Of a stretch of 5,250 nt of DNA, positions 1 through 4,419 are shown in pieces. The notes beneath the pieces are model-generated. The model saw only the letters and a program-made list of their open reading frames with translations. It made no database searches and was not told the origin of the DNA. Numbering within the stretch: the first letter of the stretch is position 1; each line of letters begins with the position of its first letter. Source of the stretch: Candidatus Coatesiibacteriota bacterium (GTDB taxonomy: Bacteria > RBG-13-66-14); assembly GCA_014728185.1 (NCBI GenBank), contig WJMB01000239.1, forward strand, positions 1 through 5,250, in the 5' to 3' direction. A program made the translations under genes and the position numbers.

Positions 1-123
1 ATGGAGGTCGATCCCGTCGTGGCGCTCAAGATAACCGTGCGCGTCGCCAAGGTGCTCAGCTTCAGACTGCGCACCGCCAACGAGCGCCTGGGCTCGTCGC
101 TGAAAAACGACGGCGAAATCTAG
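1..123 (+). CDS. 3' end of an unidentified protein (partial or very small)
   Basis: An open frame runs from the first base to a TAG at 121-123 and gives 40 residues. Codons are strongly biased to G/C in the third position, like the identified genes, so I take it as real coding sequence. The tail reads roughly LKITVRVAKVLSFRLRTANE and ends in KNDGEI: basic, valine-rich and mildly amphipathic. I do not recognise the family and assign no function. The window happens to open on an ATG, but there is no upstream sequence to show a ribosome binding site. It is most likely an internal methionine of a longer gene cut by the window edge. It converges with the DUF151 gene across a gap full of inverted repeats. 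Confidence 0.45.
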   Translation: MEVDPVVALKITVRVAKVLSFRLRTANERLGSSLKNDGEI

Positions 124-160
124 TGCCACATCCATCTGCCTTACCCGGCACTGGTTGACT

Positions 161-174
161 GGTGACGTTTCACC
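161..174. other. Small hairpin after the left-edge gene
   Basis: GGTGA (161-165) pairs with TCACC (170-174) around the loop CGTT. It lies 37 bases after the stop codon at 123. No T run follows, so it is not a canonical intrinsic terminator. It could be a 3'-end stabilising hairpin or chance. Confidence 0.3.
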
Positions 175-183
175 CAAACCGCT

Positions 184-367
184 CCGAGACACCGGCCGAT
201 AAATGCAAACAGCCGCTCATTCGCCCGGCGTTGGCACGTTTCTTGCGGAATGCGATGCCCCTTCGTCCAAGACCGAAGTCGCCCTGCTGCAAGAAACGTG
301 CCAACGCCTCCGCATCGGAAGTGCTGAGCCTTTCGTCTGTCCAGCGACTAGTCGGCCGGTGTCTCGG
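184..367. repeat. Nested long inverted repeat, possible structured RNA or MITE-like element
   Basis: Two sets of arms share one centre region. The outer arms, 184-199 (CCGAGACACCGGCCGA) and 352-367, are perfect reverse complements over 16 bases. The inner arms, 227-246 and 289-308, are perfect over 20 bases and include GTTGGCACGTTTC. Between the inner arms a short stem CTTCG (261-265) with CGAAG (274-278) closes the tip, with GCGA (252-255) able to pair with TCGC (279-282). The right internal loop contains TCCG-CAT-CGGA (309-319) and the self-palindrome CGACTAGTCG (345-354), which overlaps the outer arm. I see no clear target-site duplication at the outer ends. Candidate explanations are a small non-autonomous mobile element, a long bidirectional 3'-end structure for the two convergent genes, or a structured non-coding RNA. 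Confidence 0.75.
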
Positions 368-385
368 TGATCCGGCAGAGATGCG

Positions 386-413
386 AACAACCGGGCCGCG
401 CGGCCCGGTTGTT
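386..413. terminator. Perfect 28-base palindrome, probable terminator of the DUF151 gene
   Basis: Bases 386-399 (AACAACCGGGCCGC) are an exact reverse complement of 400-413. RNA from either strand can form a very GC-rich stem with an A/T-rich base, minus a few central bases for the loop. It lies 23 bases beyond the DUF151 stop codon on the minus strand. The 3' arm ends in GGTTGTT, so a short U-rich tail is part of the stem; beyond it the sequence is not a strong T run. As the site is symmetric it could act for transcripts from both sides. The stem is seen directly; termination is inference. Confidence 0.6.
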
Positions 414-436
414 GATTATCGTCGGTTTGTCGAAGC

Positions 437-925
437 CTAGCCCTCTTCGAAGTCCTCGGGGCTGATGTTGTCGATGAACTCGGAAAGCTTGTCGGTTTCC
501 AGCAGGGTGGCCTGCTGCTTGGTCTCCTCGTGGACCAACACGGGCTCGCTGACGAAGATGGGCGCCTCGAAGCGCAGGGCCAGGGCGATGCCGTCGGAGG
601 GGCGGCAGTCGATGATCTGCTCCTCTTCGCCGGAGGTCACGTGAAGTTCAGCGTAGAAGGTGTTTTCGCGGATGTCAGTGACGACCAGGCGCTCGACGGT
701 GGCCCCCAGGGAAAGTATGACGCGCTTGAGCAGATCGTGGGTCATCGGCCGTGGGCGGTCTATCTTTTCGCGCTCGGCGATGATGGCGTTGGCTTCGAAG
801 TGGCCGACCCAGATGGGCAGGATGCGCTGCTGCTCGCTGTCCCGCAGGATGATCACGGGGCTGCGGCTTTTGGGGTCCAGGGCGATGCCCGCCAGAATGA
901 CCGGAATCTCGGGGTGCTCACTCAT
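437..925 (-). CDS. DUF151 / bifunctional nuclease (BFN) family protein
   Basis: A 162-residue protein matching the DUF151 family (structural prototype Thermotoga TM0160; plant members were described as bifunctional nucleases acting on DNA and RNA). Visible hallmarks are the opening GIALDPKSRSPVIIL (residues 13-27), the LPIWVGHFEANAI block (36-48), RPMTHDLL (59-66), and the signature CRPSDGIALALR (107-118). After these comes a short C-terminal segment rich in Glu and Lys, ending acidic (SPEDFEEG). The length is normal for bacterial members. No signal peptide or membrane segment is seen, so it is probably cytoplasmic. The ATG at 925 fits the family start, but the preceding bases (GCGAAAAAG) hold no real Shine-Dalgarno sequence. 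It is transcribed toward the palindrome at 386-413. The nuclease function is known only for some family members; family membership is near certain, exact role is not. Confidence 0.93.
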   Translation of the reverse strand: MSEHPEIPVILAGIALDPKSRSPVIILRDSEQQRILPIWVGHFEANAIIAEREKIDRPRPMTHDLLKRVILSLGATVERLVVTDIRENTFYAELHVTSGEEEQIIDCRPSDGIALALRFEAPIFVSEPVLVHEETKQQATLLETDKLSEFIDNISPEDFEEG

Positions 926-1576
926 CTTTTTCGCTGTACCTTGGGTTGCCGTTAACAGATGATTGGGCGGCTTATCTTATGTAATAACAACAATATGACG
1001 ATATAAGAAAGGGATTGTCACCAGATACCGAACCGACGTAGTTATCTTGATAAGAGCGGCATTTGGAACGGAGGTGCCGTCAATACCCCGTGATAGGCTT
1101 TAGATCGACAAGCCAAAGAGTTATCATATTAGCTAAAGCAGCTATTTGAACGCATTTAGCCTCATTCTACCTGGTAGGTCCGAGATGCAAATCAGGAGTC
1201 GCGGCTTCCCGAAGCAGAGCGTTCTATTTGAAGCGTCCACTTAGAGCAAGTCTGGCTTTCCGCCACCAGGCAACGCACAAACAGGAATAACCAGCACAGC
1301 TACAAGCCACTATATATAGCTATTAGCGACATATGCCTGTTCAGGCACGAGTGATAATCCCATAAGCAATCTGCAGGACGCCTCTTGTGAGCAGGGTGCG
1401 ATACGATTTCAGCCTAGCTTGGTAGGGGGTAAATGGTCCGCTCGGGTTGCTCCAAGGCCGTGATTCTCGCCATCAAGCCGTGTTGCCGGACCAGCCGCGT
1501 CTCGATTTGTCGGCGGCTAGAGAGCCGGACGCCTAAGGTTCAGTATAGATGCTAAAATGTTATTGTACCAGCGGGG
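926..1576. other. 651-base A/T-richer gap with no supported gene
   Basis: This stretch separates ybaB from the DUF151 gene, both on the minus strand. It is clearly richer in A/T than the genes, except for a GC-rich patch at about 1436-1535. I found no tRNA, SRP RNA, tmRNA or other known RNA signature. Visible items are a TGCCTG-TT-CAGGCA palindrome (1334-1347), an odd palindrome CTACC-T-GGTAG (1167-1177), GCTTC-CC-GAAGC (1204-1215), an alternating CTATATATAG (about 1310-1319), and a CGGCT-AGAG-AGCCG hairpin (1514-1527) behind ybaB. A weak minus-strand promoter candidate for the DUF151 gene is GTGACA (1021-1016), 18 bases, then CATATT (997-992); each box matches consensus at only 4 of 6. A minus-strand open stretch at 1539-1414 of about 41 codons ends in ERTIYPLPS and has an internal ATG. 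It may be a remnant of a gene, or chance. Confidence 0.6.
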
Positions 1577-1918
1577 TTACATTCCACCGCCCATCATCTG
1601 TTGAGCCAAGGCGGCGGGAATGCCCAGATCAGCGGCGGCCTGCCCCATCTTCTCCCGGGCCAGCTCTTCGGACTTGTTTCGGGCGTCGGAGACGGCGGCG
1701 ATGATCAGGTCTTCGAGGAGGTCCTTGTCGTCAGGGTCGACGACCTCGTCGTCCAACTCGATGCGGGTCAGCTCCTGACGACCGTTCATGACGGCCTTGA
1801 CCAGACCGCCGCCGGAGAGGCCCTCGACGCTCTCATCGCGCAGGCGCTCCTGAACCTCGATCATCTTGGCCTGAAACTGCTGGGCCTTGCCCAGTATGTT
1901 GCCCATCCCTCGGGCCAT
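1577..1918 (-). CDS. ybaB: YbaB/EbfC family nucleoid-associated protein
   Basis: A 113-residue protein of the YbaB/EbfC family, small dimeric DNA-binding proteins that coat the nucleoid. Visible family features are the N-terminal Met/Gly/Gln-rich opening (MARGMGNILGKAQQFQAKM), a helical stretch of charged heptad-like residues (QERLRDESVEG), the glycine turn GGGLVKAVMNGRQEL, the strand IELDDEVVDPDD, and LLEDLIIAAVSDARNKSEEL. It ends in a Gly/Met-rich tail (QQMMGGGM) typical of the family. I choose the ATG at 1918-1916 because AAGGAG lies 8 bases upstream. An in-frame TTG two codons earlier sits only 2 bases from that site and overlaps the preceding stop codon. It follows the dnaX -1-frame extension by 2 bases, the usual dnaX-ybaB order. 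recR, which commonly comes next, is absent here. Confidence 0.95.
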   Translation of the reverse strand: MARGMGNILGKAQQFQAKMIEVQERLRDESVEGLSGGGLVKAVMNGRQELTRIELDDEVVDPDDKDLLEDLIIAAVSDARNKSEELAREKMGQAAADLGIPAALAQQMMGGGM

Positions 1919-1920
1919 GC

Positions 1921-2382
1921 TCAATTCTCCTTGTCTAGACGCACCAAGCGGGCGTCGAAAAAGTCAATTACCAGCTCGACGGCCCGTCGTTCGGCACTGG
2001 GCAGGCCGTTCAAGCGTCCGCCGCCCTCGTGGGCGCCGGTGTCGCCTTCGGAGGAATCTTCCAGTCGATCGTCGACCAGAGCCTCCAACAGCAGCTCTTC
2101 GCCATAGAAACCGCGGGCGACCTCCTCGACGACGCGGCGGTTCTCCAGCTTGCGCAGCGACTGCTGATGAAAGAGGTGGGCCGGGCTGAAGAACAGGCGC
2201 AGCTTGTCGCCGGCCGGCTCGATTCGCGAGGCCTCGGCGCAGAAGGCGGCCACGGTGGTGCTTTCGCGGCGCAGTGCGTTGAGGAAATCCGTCCAGCGCC
2301 GGGAGGGATCGCCGCCGGGGGACTCGCCGTCGGCTTGCTCAGGTTCCGGGGTACGCACCGGGATTTCATCGCGGCTCAGGTC
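1921..2382 (-). CDS. dnaX: dnaX -1-frame extension: tau-type C-terminal region of DnaX
   Basis: This is the downstream half of DnaX, read in the -1 frame relative to the ATPase part. It has 153 codons before TGA and would make a product of about 537 residues when joined to residues 1-384. The fused sequence would run KKK-DLSRDEIPVRTPEP. After an acidic, Pro/Gly-rich linker there is a tau-like C-terminal domain pattern: RRWTDFLNALRRES, then LRLFFSPAHLFHQQSLRKLE, then NRRVVEEVARGFYGEELLLE. In known DnaX proteins this region binds the polymerase alpha subunit and the helicase. A separate gene starting at the GTG at 2358 is unlikely, because no Shine-Dalgarno sequence precedes it and the frame stays open back through the A run. 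It may be expressed by ribosomal or transcriptional slippage, or the A run may be one base short in this assembly. Confidence 0.8.
   Translation of the reverse strand, partial: DLSRDEIPVRTPEPEQADGESPGGDPSRRWTDFLNALRRESTTVAAFCAEASRIEPAGDKLRLFFSPAHLFHQQSLRKLENRRVVEEVARGFYGEELLLEALVDDRLEDSSEGDTGAHEGGGRLNGLPSAERRAVELVIDFFDARLVRLDKEN
1927..1932 (-). promoter_or_regulatory. Ribosome binding site of ybaB, inside the end of the dnaX -1 frame
   Basis: The minus strand reads AAGGAG here, 8 bases before the ATG at 1918. It is formed by the last Lys and Glu codons of the dnaX tau-type extension, whose TGA is at 1923-1921. This decides the ybaB start in favour of ATG 1918 over TTG 1924. The arrangement favours translational coupling with ribosomes that finish the -1 frame. 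Confidence 0.75.
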
Positions 2383-3533
2383 TTTTTTTTTACGTCGCCT
2401 CGCCGGGGCGCCTCGGATGCGCCCGTCTCCAGCCTCTCGGCCAGCTCGGCCACGGGAAGCAGCTCGGGCATCCTGGCCAGCTCGACCAGGGTCAGTTCGA
2501 GGACCAGGCGGGGCTGACGGGAGAGTTTCAACTCTCCCAGGCTGCGGCGCAAGACGGCCAGGCGGGCCAGCCAGCCCTCGGTTGGGGAGAGTGCGGCCAG
2601 TTCGTCGTCGGCGGGCTGGACCGCGGCGGCGGCCTCCCCCCCCAGGGCGACGAGGAAGCAGTCCCGCCAGAGGGCCAGCAGCTCCTCGGCGACCACCCGG
2701 GGATCGACGCCGGAGTCGACGATGCCTCCCAAGCGGACCACCAGGGCCGCGGCGTCGCCTTCGATGATCTCCCGGGACAGCGCGCCCAGTTGCTCACGGT
2801 CGACCTTGCCCAGCACGGCCCGGGCGTCCTCGACGCTGATTTCACCCTCGGCGAAGGCGAAGAGCTGTTCGAGGGCGCTCTCGGCGTCGCGGACGGCGCC
2901 GCCGGCGGAGCGGGCCAGCATCAGCGCGGCCTCGCTCTCGAGCAGAAAGCCCTCCTCTGCGGCGATGCGTTCGAGGAGCTCGGCCACGGCCTCGGCGGGG
3001 ATGCGCCGGAAGGTCAGTTGCTGGCAGCGCGAAAGGATGGTCGGCGGCAGCTTGTCCGGGTCTGTGGTGGCCAGGATGAACAGGGCGTGGGGAGGAGGCT
3101 CCTCCAGGGTCTTCAACAGGGCGTTGAAGGCCTCCCGGGTGAGCATGTGGACCTCGTCGATGATGTAGACCTTGTAGCGCGCGCCGGCCGGGGCGAACTT
3201 GACGTTCTCCCGCAGGGCGCGGATCTCGTCGATGCCTCGGTTGGAGGCGGCGTCGATCTCTATGACGTCTACGTCGGCTCCGGCGGCGATGGCCCGGCAA
3301 TGCTCGCAGGTGTTGCAGGGGTCCGGGGTGGGCCCCTCGACACAGTTGAGGGCCTTGGCCAGCAGCCGCGCCGTGGTGGTCTTACCGACGCCGCGCGGTC
3401 CGGCGAAGAGGTAGGCGTGGCCCACCCGGTCGCGCGCCACGGCGTTGCGCAGCGTGGTGGTGATGTGCTCCTGGCCGACGACCTCGCCGAAAAGCTGGGG
3501 CCGCCACTTGCGGGCGATTACCTGGTAGCTCAT
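2376..3533 (-). CDS. dnaX: DNA polymerase III clamp-loader subunit DnaX, zero-frame (gamma-like) product
   Basis: The zero-frame product has 385 residues and carries the complete clamp-loader ATPase. The canonical opening MSYQVIARKWRP is followed by the Walker A motif GPRGVGKT (residues 45-52), a zinc module (C64, C73, C76, C79), DEVH Walker B (126-129) and the SRC sensor/arginine-finger motif (168-170). The lid and collar domains follow, to about residue 365. In the DNA polymerase III holoenzyme DnaX oligomers with HolA- and HolB-type subunits load the beta clamp using ATP. The reading frame ends GDVKKKT at a TGA right after an A9 run, with no tau tail. Bacterial tau proteins are usually about 500-650 residues, so this form is gamma-sized. 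The ATG at 3533 is the conserved start; a weak GGAG lies 11 bases upstream. It heads an operon with ybaB. Confidence 0.97.
   Translation of the reverse strand: MSYQVIARKWRPQLFGEVVGQEHITTTLRNAVARDRVGHAYLFAGPRGVGKTTTARLLAKALNCVEGPTPDPCNTCEHCRAIAAGADVDVIEIDAASNRGIDEIRALRENVKFAPAGARYKVYIIDEVHMLTREAFNALLKTLEEPPPHALFILATTDPDKLPPTILSRCQQLTFRRIPAEAVAELLERIAAEEGFLLESEAALMLARSAGGAVRDAESALEQLFAFAEGEISVEDARAVLGKVDREQLGALSREIIEGDAAALVVRLGGIVDSGVDPRVVAEELLALWRDCFLVALGGEAAAAVQPADDELAALSPTEGWLARLAVLRRSLGELKLSRQPRLVLELTLVELARMPELLPVAELAERLETGASEAPRRGDVKKKT
2382..2391 (-). promoter_or_regulatory. Slippery A9-G site in dnaX (candidate programmed frameshift)
   Basis: The coding strand has nine A residues (2391-2383) followed by G (2382). 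In the zero frame this reads GTA AAA AAA AAG ACC TGA. The last seven bases, A AAA AAG (2388-2382), are the same heptamer, in the same codon phase, as the known E. coli dnaX frameshift site. They allow both Lys tRNAs to slip back one base. A GAGG (2401-2398) lies 6 bases upstream of the run and could act as a stimulatory Shine-Dalgarno-like element. I see no strong stem immediately downstream. A run of nine A also suits RNA polymerase slippage, as reported for Thermus thermophilus dnaX; one added A would have the same effect as a -1 shift. Confidence 0.75.
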
Positions 3534-3595
3534 GGATCTACGGGCTCCGGAAGGCGGGGAGGATGAACTCGGGGCGGCGCGTCGACGCGGGGTGT

Positions 3596-3625
3596 ATTAT
3601 AGAACAGCACTCGTACGATTGCCAG
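3596..3625 (-). promoter_or_regulatory. Candidate sigma-70-type promoter of the dnaX-ybaB operon
   Basis: The minus strand has a perfect -10 box TATAAT (3601-3596) and, 18 bases upstream, CTGGCA (3625-3620), matching TTGACA at 4 of 6. Transcription would begin near 3589, giving a leader of about 55 bases before the ATG at 3533. A perfect -10 in this GC-rich context is unlikely to be random, but the -35 is only fair. Confidence 0.55.
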
Positions 3626-3651
3626 CGGGTGTTAGGGTCGCCCCGGCTTTA

Positions 3652-3680
3652 ATGAAAGTTTATCTCATTTAGGCTATACT
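3652..3680 (+). promoter_or_regulatory. Weak candidate promoter toward bcp-rsgA
   Basis: ATGAAA (3652-3657; 4 of 6 against TTGACA), a 17-base spacer, then TATACT (3675-3680; 5 of 6 against TATAAT). If used, the bcp mRNA would carry a leader of about 280 bases containing the stems at 3691-3769. The closer TATACT at 3889-3894 is an alternative start region but has no recognisable -35. Confidence 0.3.
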
Positions 3681-3690
3681 GGAGGAAAGT

Positions 3691-3769
3691 CTGTCAGCCA
3701 TCGGCTATTTTGACAGCCTCCGGGGACCACCACCGTTCCTTGCATCAGGTTTCGCCGATTGCCGGAGGC
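3691..3769 (+). other. Two adjacent stems in the bcp leader region
   Basis: CTGTCA (3691-3696) pairs with TGACAG (3711-3716), with GCC/GGC (3697-3699 with 3703-3705) continuing the stem around the loop ATC. Immediately beside it, GCCTCCGG (3716-3723) is a perfect reverse complement of CCGGAGGC (3762-3769), enclosing 38 bases. The two share base 3716, so they would stack or compete. I could not match this to a riboswitch family I know. It could be a leader RNA structure of the peroxiredoxin transcript or the site of DNA-binding regulators. Confidence 0.35.
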
Positions 3770-3957
3770 CCGATGAAAACAGCTCCTCAGCGTCACTCCG
3801 GCTTCACGAGAAAACGGACCTAAACCAGTTGGGTAACGGTACGATGTTACTGTTGGTAGAATGGAAAAACGGCGCTGATCTGACATAGTATACTGATCCA
3901 GCGGCAACAGAGAACATAGAACCCGATGATTGCGCAACGATTCCGGGATCAACGATC

Positions 3958-3964
3958 GGAGAGG
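3958..3964 (+). promoter_or_regulatory. Ribosome binding site of bcp
   Basis: GGAGAGG just upstream of the ATG at 3967; the GGAG part is 5 bases from the start codon. It supports this start. Confidence 0.75.
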
Positions 3965-3966
3965 AC

Positions 3967-4419
3967 ATGGAACCCCTGAAACCCGGCGATAACGCGCCGA
4001 ACTGGTCGCTGCCCGGCACCGACGGCGCGGAGCACTCCGCAAACGAGCTGGCCGGCAAGCGCTACGTGATCTACTTCTACCCCCGTGACAACACCCCGGG
4101 CTGCACCCGGGAGGCCTGCGACTTCCGCGACAGCTTCGGTCGGGTCCAGGCCCTGGGTGTGCCCGTCTTCGGCGTCTCTACGGACTCGCTCAAGCGCCAC
4201 GCCTCTTTCAGCGCCAAGTACGAGCTGCCCTTCACTCTGCTGACCGATCCGGAGCGGAAGGCGGTTAAAGCCTTCGGCGCCGACAAGGGCGGCTCCTCGG
4301 CCCGGCGGATGACCTTCATCGTCGGTCCCGACGGCACGATCGAGGCGGCCTGGCCGAAGGTCAAGGTCCGGGGCCACGTCGACGAGGTTCTGGCCAGGCT
4401 CGAGGAGCTGCATGGCTGA
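3967..4419 (+). CDS. bcp: Thiol peroxidase of the Bcp/PrxQ peroxiredoxin family
   Basis: A 150-residue cytoplasmic peroxiredoxin that reduces hydrogen peroxide and organic hydroperoxides, usually with thioredoxin as electron donor. The start LKPGDNAPNWSLPGTDG is typical of the AhpC/TSA fold. The active-site block YFYPRDNTPGCTREACDFRD (residues 36-55) contains the peroxidatic cysteine C46 in the TPGCT motif and a second cysteine C51. This is the CxxxxC spacing of two-cysteine Bcp/PrxQ members, which form an intramolecular disulfide. Later motifs are FGVSTDSLKRHASFSAKY, PFTLLTDPERK and RMTFIVGPDG, the last including the conserved arginine near the active site. The length is normal (about 150-160). 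No signal peptide is seen. Its last 8 bases overlap the start of rsgA, so the two are probably cotranscribed. Confidence 0.96.
   Translation: MEPLKPGDNAPNWSLPGTDGAEHSANELAGKRYVIYFYPRDNTPGCTREACDFRDSFGRVQALGVPVFGVSTDSLKRHASFSAKYELPFTLLTDPERKAVKAFGADKGGSSARRMTFIVGPDGTIEAAWPKVKVRGHVDEVLARLEELHG

Larger units (their letters stand above)
124..436. other. Convergent intergenic region, no supported gene
   Basis: These 313 bases lie between two genes that end toward each other. A GTG-initiated open frame crosses almost all of it on the plus strand, but it passes through both arms of a large inverted repeat, has no convincing ribosome binding site and resembles no known protein, so I reject it. The region holds, in order, a small hairpin (161-174), a nested inverted repeat (184-367) and a perfect palindrome (386-413). 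Its content looks structural rather than coding. Confidence 0.7.
3534..3966. other. Divergent intergenic region between dnaX and bcp
   Basis: These 433 bases separate dnaX (minus) from the peroxiredoxin gene (plus). They hold a strong candidate dnaX promoter at the left, a weaker plus-strand promoter candidate at 3652-3680, two adjacent stems at 3691-3769, and a GTAAC/GTTAC hairpin (3833-3837 with 3846-3850). Two further TATA-like hexamers on the plus strand, TAGAAT (3857-3862) and TATACT (3889-3894), lack a matching -35 box. Open frames here on the minus strand run into bcp as antisense shadows and are not supported. I found no SRP RNA or tRNA, both sometimes found beside dnaX. Confidence 0.6.

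Noticed and set aside
162..440. GTG-started 92-codon plus-strand open frame
   Set aside because: It reads straight through both arms of the nested inverted repeat and the 28-base palindrome, has no clear ribosome binding site, and its product is a basic, low-complexity sequence without family features.
1142..1232. Two copies of CTATTTGAA (1142-1150 and 1224-1232)
   Set aside because: Only 9 bases, two copies, A/T-rich context; consistent with chance and not part of a periodic array.
1514..1527. CGGCT-AGAG-AGCCG hairpin as the ybaB operon terminator
   Set aside because: The stem is only 5 base pairs and no T run follows on the minus strand, so I do not call it a terminator.
1921..2358. Independent 145-residue gene between dnaX and ybaB starting at GTG 2358
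   Set aside because: There is no Shine-Dalgarno sequence before the GTG, the same frame is open back to the dnaX A run, and the sequence resembles a tau C-terminal domain. A frameshifted dnaX tail explains it better.
2010..2369. 119-codon minus-strand open frame beginning MKSRCVPRN
   Set aside because: It is the third reading frame across the tau tail; composition is Arg/Pro/Ser-rich, as expected from out-of-frame GC-rich coding sequence.
2790..3566. 258-codon plus-strand open frame antisense to dnaX
   Set aside because: Long antisense frames are expected opposite GC-rich genes. It mirrors the strongly supported DnaX ATPase and shows no family motif.
3534..3966. Possible SRP RNA or tRNA gene beside dnaX
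   Set aside because: I looked for the SRP GGAAGCAGC-type core and tRNA T-loop patterns on both strands and found none.
3674..4058. Minus-strand open frames spanning the dnaX-bcp gap and the bcp start
   Set aside because: They overlap the bcp start and its ribosome binding site, have no ribosome binding site of their own and no recognisable domain.
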